In this document: positions 34,281-42,288 of the stretch, piece after piece
How positions within the stretch are numbered: position 1 is the first letter of the stretch
Layout: every line of letters starts with the position of its first letter
Assembly (NCBI GenBank): GCA_002238505.1
Contig: MPMM01000001.1
Span: 248,001-312,000, forward strand
Length of the DNA stretch: 64,000 nucleotides
DNA from: SAR202 cluster bacterium bin22
Lineage (GTDB): Bacteria; Chloroflexota; Dehalococcoidia; Lucifugimonadales; UBA3495
Reading direction: 5' to 3'
Translations under genes and position numbers: made by a program
The notes under the pieces: model-generated
What the model was told of the DNA's origin: nothing
What the model saw: the letters and a program-made list of their open reading frames with translations, nothing else
Database searches by the model: none

Positions 34281-35192
34281 CTAATCCGTAAACGCCGTTG
34301 TTACTACTTTCTCGTAGGGTTGCCACTCCTTTACCATTCCCGCGGCCATCAGGATTTCCTGCAGTCCACCGTATTCCGGACGGCCCAGGTGGGGCGTTGC
34401 TGGCCAAGTACCCTGTTCCTTGTAGCGGGCGATGGACGCGGTGATCAAGTCCGAACTGATGTCTGGGAAGAAAGCCTTTACTACTTCGCAAGTTTGCGCT
34501 GCTGAAGCGCTGGCAAGCCACACCAGTGCCCTTGAATAGCCGGCCACAAATCGATGCACTACATCCGGGCGGCCGTTCAGGAAAGCGCTGGTGGCAGCGA
34601 AGGAGCTGTAGGCGATGTGGCCGTTTACTTTGCCGAGAGCGACTGCCAGATGGCCCACCCCGTCGGCCAATAACTGCTCGGTGGCAGGTTCCGGAAGATG
34701 GATGAAGTCGGCCCTGCCTGCCTGAAAGGCCTCAACAGCCTCGTTCAGGCCCAGCCCCTGCATCAGGTTAAGCCCCTCCAAAGCCACGCCGTTATTGCGC
34801 AGGGCATACTGGAATGAGGCCCAGGGCATGGGCGAGAATCCAACTGGGATTATGGTGGAGCCAGTGAAGTCCGACCACTGCAATCCGTCGGCAGGCTGCC
34901 GGCCGACGACAAAGAACCCATCCCTGCTGTTGATTTCCGCGAAGTGACGGGGAACGACTTCCGCGCCCCAGTCGGAAGCGATTATGGAACGCATGATACC
35001 GCTCTGGACTATGTCTGCCGCGCCGTGGTTCAGAGTGCTAAGGGGGTGGGGGAACTGCGGAGGACAGGTCTGGAAGTTCACGTCCAAACCCTCCGACTCC
35101 AGAAAGCCGCCGGCGACGGTAATGTAGATGGGTGTATAGAAGACGGTGCGGAAGGTCTCCATGAGGCGGAGTTGGAATCTTTCAGTGGTCAC
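34281..35192 (-). CDS. NMT1/THI5-like substrate-binding protein without a signal peptide
   Basis: From GTG 35192 (AGGAG seven bases upstream) the protein has 303 residues. The open frame extends to 35420 but without support. The fold is that of SsuA/THI5-type periplasmic binding proteins: the opening PIYITVAGGFLESEGLDVNF, then GAADIVQSGIMRSIIASDWG, FQAGRADFIHLPEPATEQLL and FLNGRPDVVHRFVAGYSRAL. Such proteins normally feed ABC importers for taurine, nitrate or thiamine precursors. This one lacks a signal peptide and has no permease or ATPase next to it. It may act in the cytoplasm, like THI5-type enzymes or sensors, or partner a distant transporter. An alpha/beta hydrolase gene is upstream on the same strand. 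Confidence 0.7.
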   Translation of the reverse strand: MTTERFQLRLMETFRTVFYTPIYITVAGGFLESEGLDVNFQTCPPQFPHPLSTLNHGAADIVQSGIMRSIIASDWGAEVVPRHFAEINSRDGFFVVGRQPADGLQWSDFTGSTIIPVGFSPMPWASFQYALRNNGVALEGLNLMQGLGLNEAVEAFQAGRADFIHLPEPATEQLLADGVGHLAVALGKVNGHIAYSSFAATSAFLNGRPDVVHRFVAGYSRALVWLASASAAQTCEVVKAFFPDISSDLITASIARYKEQGTWPATPHLGRPEYGGLQEILMAAGMVKEWQPYEKVVTTAFTD

Positions 35193-35253
35193 GGTGGTTC
35201 TCCTAGGGGGTGCTGGTTTTCGCTGGGGCTTGGGTGGCGGGCGCGAAATGGCA

Positions 35254-35277
35254 AGGGACGCACGGCCGTGCGTCCCT
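35254..35277. repeat. Perfect 24-bp palindrome in the intergenic region
   Basis: The sequence at 35254-35277 is fully self-complementary, with half-site AGGGACGCACGG and no spacer. It lies between two minus-strand genes. It lacks a T run and so is unlikely to be a terminator; a REP-type dispersed palindrome is more probable. Confidence 0.5.
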
Positions 35278-35310
35278 GTACCGATTTCAGTCCGTAACGG
35301 CAGTCCCGGT

Positions 35311-36111
35311 CTAGCCCTGGGGTTGGAGGAAGGCAAGCAGGGCGTCGATGAAGCCCTCAGGGTCCTCAATTTGGGGGATGTGGCCCAGCCCCGGCAGGAT
35401 GGTCTTGCTGGCGTTGACAATGTTGTTGTGGAGCAGTTCCTCGCCGTCCCGGAGCATGTCCTTCTCGCCGTACATTACCAGGGTTGAGGATGCTTTGATC
35501 AGAGGCAGGCGCGAGAGGATGTCGTAGTAGGAGAGGGAATGGTGAAGATTTCGCACCCATTCTCCTGCCTGGGCCCGGGTCTCGTTGGTGGCGTCCACCC
35601 ACTCCTGGCGGGGTTCGGCGAAGGTGGCCCGCTCCTTCAACTGCTCCAGGGTGCGGGCCGATGGCATACCGCTGGCGTCGTAGTCTGCAGCGGTGTCGGC
35701 TACCCGCTGGTTGCCTCCCCACGGGTTCCACAATGGGCAGCCCACCAGAGCCAGCTTGTCCACGCGCTCGGGAAAACTTGCGGCCATTTCGGTGGCCAGG
35801 CAGGCGCCCACGGAGTTGCCTACGTAGTGACCCCGGTGAATGTTCAATAGCTGGCAGGCATCGTCCAGGGCACGGGCGTAATCGGGGATGTTGAAATGGC
35901 GACCGGGCTTGTCTGATTCACCATGGCCCAGCATATCGAAGGCATAGCAGGTGTAGTGCTGGCTCAATCCGTCAATGACGGTGTGCCAGGCCCAGGTCGA
36001 AGTGCCCAGGGGATGAAGCATTACCAGGGGAAAACCGGAACCCTGCTTCACAAAGTGCATGTTGCCTTCCCTGGTGGGAACGCTGTCGGTTAAGTCTCTG
36101 CGGACAAACAT
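35311..36111 (-). CDS. Alpha/beta-fold hydrolase
   Basis: This 266-residue protein has the alpha/beta hydrolase order: oxyanion region LVMLHPLGTSTWAWHTVI, then CYAFDMLGHGESDKPG, the nucleophile elbow HYVGNSVGACLATEMA (Gly-x-Ser-x-Gly), an acid in STLVMYGEKDML and the catalytic His in LPGLGHIPQIEDPEGFI. The cap domain between strands 6 and 7 is rich in charged residues. No signal peptide is present. GGAGGGG lies close upstream of ATG 36111. The substrate could be an ester, epoxide or C-C bonded ring-fission product; the sequence does not decide. It is probably co-transcribed with the THI5-like gene downstream. Confidence 0.85.
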   Translation of the reverse strand: MFVRRDLTDSVPTREGNMHFVKQGSGFPLVMLHPLGTSTWAWHTVIDGLSQHYTCYAFDMLGHGESDKPGRHFNIPDYARALDDACQLLNIHRGHYVGNSVGACLATEMAASFPERVDKLALVGCPLWNPWGGNQRVADTAADYDASGMPSARTLEQLKERATFAEPRQEWVDATNETRAQAGEWVRNLHHSLSYYDILSRLPLIKASSTLVMYGEKDMLRDGEELLHNNIVNASKTILPGLGHIPQIEDPEGFIDALLAFLQPQG

Positions 36112-36924
36112 GGCCCCTCCTTACCCTGCGGGAGCAAATTCAAGAATCTGAAAGGTTGCCCCTATCCTAGCCAGACCCTGCCCGGTATGTCAATTTGCCA
36201 ACCATGGCAAACGGTTTGTGGGGCCGGAGTTTGAGATAGTCGGGCTGCGGCCAGGAAAAATGCTCATGTTCAGGGAGTTTAACATCATTTTGTATCTGGA
36301 TATTTCTGCGAGAAAGTCGTCGCCAACAGGAAATTGAGGAGAATCTTGCTTCCATTTGAGGTCTCTTTGAAGAATCACCTGCTTGCAAATTTCGGGAAGG
36401 GGCATCCCACTTTTGGCAGCCTCCTCAAGCATTATCCAGCGGGGTAGAGGTTGTGAGCAAGGTAAACTCCGGAACGGGGGTACCACGTATCGTTGCTTTC
36501 CCGATTGAAGTTGAGGGGTCATTGAAACGGCTGCCAGCCAACTGAGTATATGGTCGGCCGAAGTTATTCAGGCACGAATGGTTTGAAAGTCAGCGATTCG
36601 GAATGGCACTTGCTATGTCGGGAATCGTTAGATTGGGCTGGGCGCATTGGTATTCCAGCCTAGATGACTGGACTCGCGTTTCTCTTGTTGACTTCCCGGA
36701 GAGTAGTCACCGGGAGGTGTCGGGCTACGGGATGACTTGCCCGTCCTTCCTGCGCCGGGTTGAGATTAGCTTTGGGTTGTATTTGATGCTCCAGCTATAC
36801 CTATTATTTGGCAATATTTAATATATAATTTGCTTTTTGGGAATTAGTATGGCAACATATACCAAGTATCTATAGTTATGCAGGGTGGTCTCTCTCTGGC
36901 TGCTCCGGCTCAGGGAAGGTGCCT
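36112..36924. other. About 0.8 kb region with no convincing gene
   Basis: This is the longest stretch without an assigned gene. It becomes AT-rich toward otsA (36800-36880). Short open frames exist on both strands (for example 36190-36522 minus and 36603-36821 plus), but they show no recognisable motif, no good ribosome site and amino acid usage unlike neighbouring proteins. It could be an eroded gene plus the otsA promoter. Confidence 0.4.
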
Positions 36925-38439
36925 ATGTGGACAAAAGAGGACTTACAAAGCCTGGTGCACCGCCAAACGGGCGAATACCAGTTGATCATTGTATCCAATC
37001 GTCAACCTTACATTCATAACCTGGTGAATGGCGAACCGCAGTCTGTGACTCCTGTGGGGGGCCTGACCAGTGCTCTGGACCCGTTAATGCAGGCCTGCGG
37101 TGGTACGTGGATTGCCTACGGCGGCGGACAGGGCGATCGATACATCGTGGACAAGGACAACCGGGTGATGGTCCCGCCGGATGACCCGGCTTACTCGCTG
37201 CGCCTGGTATGGCTGACCGAGGAAGAGGAACAGGGGTACTACTACGGATTTTCCAATGAGGCGCTCTGGCCCCTTTGTCACAACGCTTACACCGAGCCCA
37301 TCTTTGATTCCAGGGACTGGCGCACCTACCAGTCCGTGAACCGCAAGTTTGCCGACCTGGTTCTGGACGAGGTTGGAGACCGGCCCGCAGTGGTGCTCAC
37401 CCAGGACTACCACCTGGCCCTGTTGCCCCAGTTCTTGCGGGAATCAGGCGCGCCAATTGTTACCGGGCAGTTCTGGCACATTCCGTGGCCCCATCCCGAA
37501 ATTTTCCGCATTTGCCCCTGGCAGGCCGAGATAGTTGAAGGGTTGCTGGGGAACAATCTGCTGGGATTTCACATTGGTGACCATTGCAGCAACTTCATGG
37601 ACACGGCCTCCCGAACTTTGCCGGTCAAGGTGGATTCCGAATACAATCGGATAGACTACCGGGGAGACACGACTCTGGTACGCCCGTTCCCCATCAGCAT
37701 AGACTTCGATGATATCTGCTCCTTTTCCGCCAGCGATGAGGTGGAAAGAGAGATGGAGCGGATCAAGGATGAGTGGGGACTGGATGGGAAGCTGATCGGG
37801 CTGGGGATTGACCGGGTGGACTATACCAAGGGAATACCCCACCGGTTTCGGGCCATCGGCCGATTCTTCGAGAAATACCCGGAGCACCTGGAAAAGGTTG
37901 TATTCGTTCAGGCCGGGGTCCTGAGTCGTAGCGACATCGAGGCTTATCAGTTATTGGGCGAGCAGATAAACAACCTGGTCAATGACATCAATGACCGCTA
38001 CGGTCGAAACGGCTGGCAACCTATCATCTATAAGCCCGACGACCTGCCGGCCGTAACCCTGATGGCGCTGCGCCGGTTATCCAGATTCTGTATTGTCAGT
38101 TCCCTGCACGACGGCATGAACCTGGTGGCCAAGGAATTCGCGGCCAGCAGGTTCGACAACGACGGGGTGCTTATCCTGAGTCCCTTTGCCGGCGCGGCCC
38201 TGGAATTGACCCAGTCGCTAATAGTCAATCCCTATGCTACCGAAGAGATGGCGGAAGCCATTCGAGATGCGGTGGTTATGCCGGAAGATGAACGCCGGTT
38301 CCGCATGATGCACATGAGGGCCATTGTGCGCGAGAATAACATCTACAAGTGGGCAGCCCGAATATTGGTGGAGTTGATGCAGTGCGCCCGGGGTTCCGCC
38401 TTTGGCCGTTCCCGCTACGCCGCTCTTCCCCTGGGCTAG
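36925..38439 (+). CDS. otsA: Trehalose-6-phosphate synthase (GT20 family)
   Basis: OtsA joins UDP-glucose (or ADP-glucose) to glucose-6-phosphate. The 504 residues contain [76 protein letters not shown], then [20 protein letters not shown] and [19 protein letters not shown], the GT20 donor-binding loop. ATG 36925 is preferred to GTG 36919 because GGGAAGG sits five bases upstream. The divergent N-terminal glycine loop and the absence of a second domain leave glucosylglycerol-phosphate synthase as an alternative. The phosphatase gene just downstream fits either product. The likely role is osmoprotection. Confidence 0.85.
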   Translation: MWTKEDLQSLVHRQTGEYQLIIVSNRQPYIHNLVNGEPQSVTPVGGLTSALDPLMQACGGTWIAYGGGQGDRYIVDKDNRVMVPPDDPAYSLRLVWLTEEEEQGYYYGFSNEALWPLCHNAYTEPIFDSRDWRTYQSVNRKFADLVLDEVGDRPAVVLTQDYHLALLPQFLRESGAPIVTGQFWHIPWPHPEIFRICPWQAEIVEGLLGNNLLGFHIGDHCSNFMDTASRTLPVKVDSEYNRIDYRGDTTLVRPFPISIDFDDICSFSASDEVEREMERIKDEWGLDGKLIGLGIDRVDYTKGIPHRFRAIGRFFEKYPEHLEKVVFVQAGVLSRSDIEAYQLLGEQINNLVNDINDRYGRNGWQPIIYKPDDLPAVTLMALRRLSRFCIVSSLHDGMNLVAKEFAASRFDNDGVLILSPFAGAALELTQSLIVNPYATEEMAEAIRDAVVMPEDERRFRMMHMRAIVRENNIYKWAARILVELMQCARGSAFGRSRYAALPLG

Positions 38440-38467
38440 GCCATCCAGTAGAAACGTCTTAACCGCC

Positions 38468-39250
38468 ATGCCGCACCTCCTGAACGTTTGGCCCCGGGTC
38501 AGCCAGCTGATTTCCGGGGCCCCCCACGTCCTGCTGCTTTCAGACTACGACGGAACTCTGGCTCCCATTGCAGAGCGTCCTGAACTGGCCGTGTTGCCCG
38601 AACACATCCGTGAGCGCCTGGCGTCAATGTGCGCCTCCAACCGGATTACCGCCGGTGTAGTGAGCGGCCGGTGCCTTTTTGACCTGAAGGAAATGGTGGG
38701 CATTCCCGGATTGATCTATGCCGGCAATCACGGAATGGAGATCGAAGGCCCGGACCTGGCATATATACATTCGCATGCCGAGGAACTAAGGCCGGTCCTG
38801 GATAGCCTTTGGCACTCACTGAATGCAGGTCTTGGGAACCTGGCGGGTGTCCTGGTGGAAGGCAAGGGCCTGACCCTGAGCGTACATTTCAGACTGACTC
38901 CCCAGTCCTTGCGAAGGGATGTCTTCAGGGAATTGGACGAGGCTCTCGAAGCGTTTGGGAGAGGAGATGACCTGCGGGTAACCCGTGGCAAGGAAGTGGT
39001 TGAAGTGCGCCCCAGAGTGGATTGGGACAAGGGCAAGGCGATTAAGAAGATTGCGGAATCAGCTCCACGCGGGTCACTGGCCATGTATTTTGGCGATGAC
39101 CTGACCGACGAGGACGGATTTGCTGCAGTCCACGAACTGGACGGTATGTCGATCTTTGTAGGGCCACCCAGGCAACCAACCCGCGCCCTCTACCGGGTTG
39201 ACAACCCCGAAGAGGTGGCAACTGTTCTGGACCTGATTTCCCGGCTGTAG
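38468..39250 (+). CDS. otsB: Trehalose-6-phosphate phosphatase
   Basis: The protein dephosphorylates trehalose-6-phosphate and belongs to the HAD superfamily, 260 residues. Motif I is LLLSDYDGTLAPIAERPE with the nucleophile Asp. The cap contains GLIYAGNHGMEIEGPDL, followed by VEVRPRVDWDKGKAIKKIAE, and motif IV is MYFGDDLTDEDGFAAVHEL. ATG 38468 lies 29 bp after the otsA stop. The open frame extends back into otsA, but that part lacks similarity. The otsA-otsB pairing supports trehalose synthesis and coupled expression. Confidence 0.9.
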   Translation: MPHLLNVWPRVSQLISGAPHVLLLSDYDGTLAPIAERPELAVLPEHIRERLASMCASNRITAGVVSGRCLFDLKEMVGIPGLIYAGNHGMEIEGPDLAYIHSHAEELRPVLDSLWHSLNAGLGNLAGVLVEGKGLTLSVHFRLTPQSLRRDVFRELDEALEAFGRGDDLRVTRGKEVVEVRPRVDWDKGKAIKKIAESAPRGSLAMYFGDDLTDEDGFAAVHELDGMSIFVGPPRQPTRALYRVDNPEEVATVLDLISRL

Positions 39251-39271
39251 AGTCGGACGCAGTGGGGGAGC

Positions 39272-39721
39272 CTATCCTTCGGTTTCGACCTGGATGAGCT
39301 TATCCAGGCGGCGCTGGAAACGTGGCTCCGGCATGAAACTTGCGCCGATGAATGAAGCGACGATTTCCTTGGACAGGTCCAGGCCAATTATTCGAGCCCC
39401 CAAGCATATGACGTTCATATCGTCGTGTTCGACGCCCTGGTGACTGCTGTAAGTGTCGTGGCAAAGTCCGGCACGCACGCCGGCAACCTTGTTGGCGGTT
39501 ATGCTGGCGCCCACACCGCTGCCGCAACAGATAATTCCCCTTTCTGCCTGACCGGCCTGGATTGCGCGGGCCACTGCCGCCGCAAAGTCCGGGTAGTCGT
39601 CATCCGGGTCCAGATGGTGGGCGCCCAAATCGACAATCTGGTGGCCGGCAGACTCCAGCCAGGGCTTTAACTGTTCCTTGAGGGGCAGACCGGCGTGGTC
39701 GGCGCCAATGGCAATCTGCAT
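39272..39721 (-). CDS. rpiB: Ribose-5-phosphate isomerase B
   Basis: This enzyme interconverts ribose-5-phosphate and ribulose-5-phosphate. At 149 residues it has the RpiB/LacAB fold: QIAIGADHAGLPLKEQLKPW, then the active-site loop GIICCGSGVGASITANKVAG with the catalytic Cys, RAGLCHDTYSSHQGVEHDDM and NVICLGARIIG. GGAG lies upstream of ATG 39721. The gene is convergent with otsB and ends 21 bp from it. It is a single-gene unit. Confidence 0.95.
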   Translation of the reverse strand: MQIAIGADHAGLPLKEQLKPWLESAGHQIVDLGAHHLDPDDDYPDFAAAVARAIQAGQAERGIICCGSGVGASITANKVAGVRAGLCHDTYSSHQGVEHDDMNVICLGARIIGLDLSKEIVASFIGASFMPEPRFQRRLDKLIQVETEG

Positions 39722-39962
39722 CTTTGTTGCTCCGGGGCGGGCAAGGGCCCATGTCTGGCATTCAGCATAGAATGAAACAGGTTAGAGGGCAAGGGGCTTT
39801 ATTCCTGTTTGAAGGCCATTGTTACACGATTCACAAGAGTTGCGGGCTATGCTAGAATGCGCTAACTGATGCCGGCCCGAAGCAAATACTTTATGGCATG
39901 TTTCATCGAATCCGTAAATAATCATTGGAATCAGCCAGGGTACGGGGAGTAGATTCCTCCGG

Positions 39963-40739
39963 ATGATAAAGGCCGTATTTTTCGACTTCTACAACACGTT
40001 GGTCCGTTTTTGGCCGCCCCTGGACCAGATTCAGCAGGCTGCATGCCAGGAGTTTGGTTTCAGCATCGAGCCTGAAGCTCTCAATTACGGTTATTCGGTA
40101 GCGGATGTTTACTTCAACCGGGAGAACGAGATCAAGCCACTGGCCACCCGGACTGAAGAGGAACGACTGGACTTCTTTGCCAGCTACGAGCAGATTCTCC
40201 TGGAACATGCCGGGCTTTCGGTAACTCACGATCTGGCCAGGCAGATCTGGCAAATAGCCATCAGCGTCCCCAAGGATTTCATCGCCTTTGATGAAACTTT
40301 GGGCTCGCTGGAGCGTTTGAAAGGAAAAGGCTATTGCCTTGGCGTACTTACCAATCTGCGGCGAGACATGGGCCAGTTGTGCGAGGATCTGAACTTGGCT
40401 CCCTACCTGGATTTTTGTCTGACCTCGGCAGACGTAGGGGCGGAAAAGCCGGATCCGGCGATATTCGTTGCTGCCCTGGAAAAAGCCGGCGTCAAGCCGT
40501 CAGAGGCTGTGCACGTAGGTGACCAGCCCCGATCTGACCTGGTGGGAGCCCGGGGCGCGGGTCTCCATGCCGTGCTGCTGGACCGGGGCAACTGGCACGG
40601 CGGTGTGGATAACACTGTTCGAGTTTCCAGCCTTACTGAACTGGAAGGTCTGTTGGTAAATGCCCCCGAGTCCCTCCAGGTAAACCGCAGGGAGTCCGGG
40701 GCGTCTCCCTTTTATCCCGACGAACAAGCCGCCGAGTAG
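39963..40739 (+). CDS. HAD-superfamily hydrolase
   Basis: This is a 258-residue haloacid-dehalogenase-type phosphatase. Motif I is VFFDFYNTLVRF (Asp-x-Tyr-x-Thr), motif II is LGVLTNLRRDM, and motif III/IV is EKPDPAIFVAALEKAGVKPS with VHVGDQPRSDLVGARGAGL. A helical cap lies between residues 20 and 110. The substrate is unknown; phosphoglycolate-type or sugar phosphates are typical. No strong ribosome site lies before ATG 39963. A DsbA-like selenoprotein gene follows 95 bp downstream on the same strand. Confidence 0.85.
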   Translation: MIKAVFFDFYNTLVRFWPPLDQIQQAACQEFGFSIEPEALNYGYSVADVYFNRENEIKPLATRTEEERLDFFASYEQILLEHAGLSVTHDLARQIWQIAISVPKDFIAFDETLGSLERLKGKGYCLGVLTNLRRDMGQLCEDLNLAPYLDFCLTSADVGAEKPDPAIFVAALEKAGVKPSEAVHVGDQPRSDLVGARGAGLHAVLLDRGNWHGGVDNTVRVSSLTELEGLLVNAPESLQVNRRESGASPFYPDEQAAE

Positions 40740-40834
40740 CTTAACCTGGACAGAACGCTGCAACGTCCGGGGCGACTGGTGCGTCCCTTTGCTTCATCCG
40801 AACCCTCCCCAAATTGCGGCCAAGGAGGACACCT

Positions 40835-41470
40835 ATGGCGGAGAATATTCAACAGCCACCCAACGGAACTGACCCGGTTCGGGTGATTGTCTGGTATGAC
40901 TACATTTGACCCTGGTGCTACGTCGGCCTGGAGAGAGTCGACAAGCTGGGACAGGACTACAACATCGAGGTTGAGGGTCGGGCTTATCTGCTTCGCCCGG
41001 ATACTCCCAAGGAGGGCCTGTTGCGACAGGCGCGGTCCGGGGAGACGGATGATGAACTCAGTGAACCGATCCGCTCCCAGGTGCGCGAGGCGGGACTGAT
41101 CATGAAGCCGCCACCGGTGACGCCCAATACCATGTTTGCCCTGGAAGCAACGGAATACGCCCAGCAGCACGGGAAATTCATGGAGTTCCATCATGCCGCG
41201 TACAAGGCCTACTGGGACGAACGAAAGGACCTGGGTAAACTGGACGTTCTGGCTGAAGTAGCCACTTCCGTATCCCTGGACGCAGACGAGATGATTCAGT
41301 GCCTGGAGACCCACGAGTTTTCCAACCAAGTCATGGGCCAGTACCAGGAAGCTCTGCAGCACGGCATTCGGGGTATTCCCACTTTCGTGGTGGGGAATCT
41401 CTTGTTTACAGGGGCCCACCCCTATGACATTTTCAAGTCCGCTATGAATCAGTACCTTGAATCACAATAG
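40835..41470 (+). CDS. DsbA/FrnE-like thioredoxin-fold selenoprotein (TGA = Sec25)
   Basis: The frame runs from ATG 40835 (AAGGAGG upstream) to TAG 41468-41470 and is interrupted only by TGA at 40907-40909. Upstream it reads RVIVWYDYI; downstream PWCYVGLERVDKLGQDYN. The TGA therefore replaces the first Cys of a DYI-C-PWC motif, as in DsbA/FrnE proteins, to give U-P-W-C (Sec25, Cys28). The rest is a normal 211-residue family member with GIRGIPTFVVGNLLF carrying the cis-proline. A hairpin with SECIS-like geometry starts 12 bases after the TGA. A single nonsense mutation is the alternative, but an independent second case at 50892 makes recoding far more likely. It is probably a disulfide oxidoreductase or isomerase, cytoplasmic because no signal peptide is seen. 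Confidence 0.85.
40922..40942 (+). promoter_or_regulatory. Candidate bacterial SECIS hairpin for the DsbA-like gene
   Basis: GTCGGCCT (40922-40929) pairs with GAGTCGAC (40935-40942), with one mismatch and two G-U pairs, around the loop GGAGA. The loop begins 20 bases after the TGA and opens with G, as required of SelB-binding elements. Confidence 0.6.
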
Positions 41471-41510
41471 AGAAGACGACATAAGAGGTCGCAGATTAGA
41501 TATAAATTGG

Positions 41511-41538
41511 AAGGGGCGGAAAACATCCGCCCCTTTTT
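41511..41538 (+). terminator. Rho-independent terminator after the DsbA-like gene
   Basis: AAGGGGCGGA and TCCGCCCCTT form a perfect stem around AAACA, followed by TTT. An intact terminator supports this as a working transcription unit. Confidence 0.85.
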
Positions 41539-41621
41539 GTTATTGATTGGTGGAATACGGTTTACGAGTGAAATGAACGCGGCCAGGGCTCATATTTGGC
41601 GCGGTTTAGCATTGTGTGTCA

Positions 41622-41651
41622 TTGAATCGGCTTTCGCTATTGTGATATTAT
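41622..41651 (+). promoter_or_regulatory. Promoter for the NuoE/NuoF/FdhA-like operon
   Basis: TTGAAT (41622-41627) and TATTAT (41646-41651) are 18 bp apart, with an extended TG before the -10 box. It lies about 90 bp upstream of the NuoE-like gene. Confidence 0.5.
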
Positions 41652-41740
41652 GTTCGGGTAGATTGTTACAGAATTCACGAAGTTTTCCTCCTTCGGATTG
41701 GACATCTTCCTGAGGTGGATGGGGCCAAGGAGCCCAGGAA

Positions 41741-42223
41741 ATGGATGGGCTGAAGCAGCGAATCGAAAAGGCCGTCCACTGTCAACCTCAAGCCACTGTT
41801 ACCATACTTTCTTCCCTCTTGGCAGTGGAAGATGAGTTGGGCTATATTTCCAGAGAAGCCGTAGAAGAAGTCGCCTCATTCAACCGCGCCACCATCAATG
41901 ATGTGTGGGCAGTGGTTTCCTTTTATCCCAACTTCCGCACTGTTCCTCCGTGTGAGCATAAGGTCGAGGTTTGCTGGGGCCCATCGTGTCATCTGGTGGG
42001 GGCCATGCCCGTTGTTGCTTCGGTCCTGGAGGCGGCGGGGCTGGAGGATGAGGGAGATACTCCGGACGGCAGGCTGACGGTGCGGTACAACACCTGCCTG
42101 GGCGCGTGTGCGCTGGCGCCGGTAATGTCCGTCGACCACCACCTTGTGGGACGCGTGACCCCGGAAAAGGGAAACGCCCTGGTCTCCAGGGTGTTGAATT
42201 CTCAGGAAGAACGGGCCGGGTAG
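41741..42223 (+). CDS. NuoE-like 2Fe-2S (thioredoxin-fold) subunit
   Basis: This 160-residue protein matches the 24-kDa subunit of complex I and the gamma subunits of NAD-dependent formate dehydrogenases and hydrogenases. The 2Fe-2S ligands are Cys in VEVCWGPSCHLVGA and VRYNTCLGACALAPVM. The preceding helical region (LLAVEDELGYISREAVEEVA) is typical. It starts a three-gene set with NuoF-like and NuoG/FdhA-like proteins and a reductase. No other complex I genes are present, so this is a soluble NAD(H)-linked complex and not respiratory complex I. Confidence 0.85.
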   Translation: MDGLKQRIEKAVHCQPQATVTILSSLLAVEDELGYISREAVEEVASFNRATINDVWAVVSFYPNFRTVPPCEHKVEVCWGPSCHLVGAMPVVASVLEAAGLEDEGDTPDGRLTVRYNTCLGACALAPVMSVDHHLVGRVTPEKGNALVSRVLNSQEERAG

Positions 42224-42288
42224 GGGGATCGTGTTCTATCCAGGAATGACATTGCATCGTAATTTTCAGCGTCGCCACAGGCAGATAA

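Noticed and set aside
35193-35420. N-terminal extension of the THI5-like protein as a signal peptide
   Set aside because: The added residues are Pro/Arg-rich, not a hydrophobic leader, and overlap the neighbouring hydrolase gene.
36190-36522. 110-residue minus-strand ORF in the gap before otsA
   Set aside because: Composition is unlike neighbouring proteins, the start is unsupported, and no family could be recognised; kept only as a possible eroded gene.
36603-36821. 72-residue plus-strand ORF with a hydrophobic end
   Set aside because: No ribosome site, no motif, and no paralogue or context support.
40902-41470. Treating the DsbA-like gene as a pseudogene with a nonsense mutation
   Set aside because: The TGA is exactly at the redox cysteine, the rest of the frame is intact, and an independent second gene shows the same pattern with a SECIS-like hairpin.
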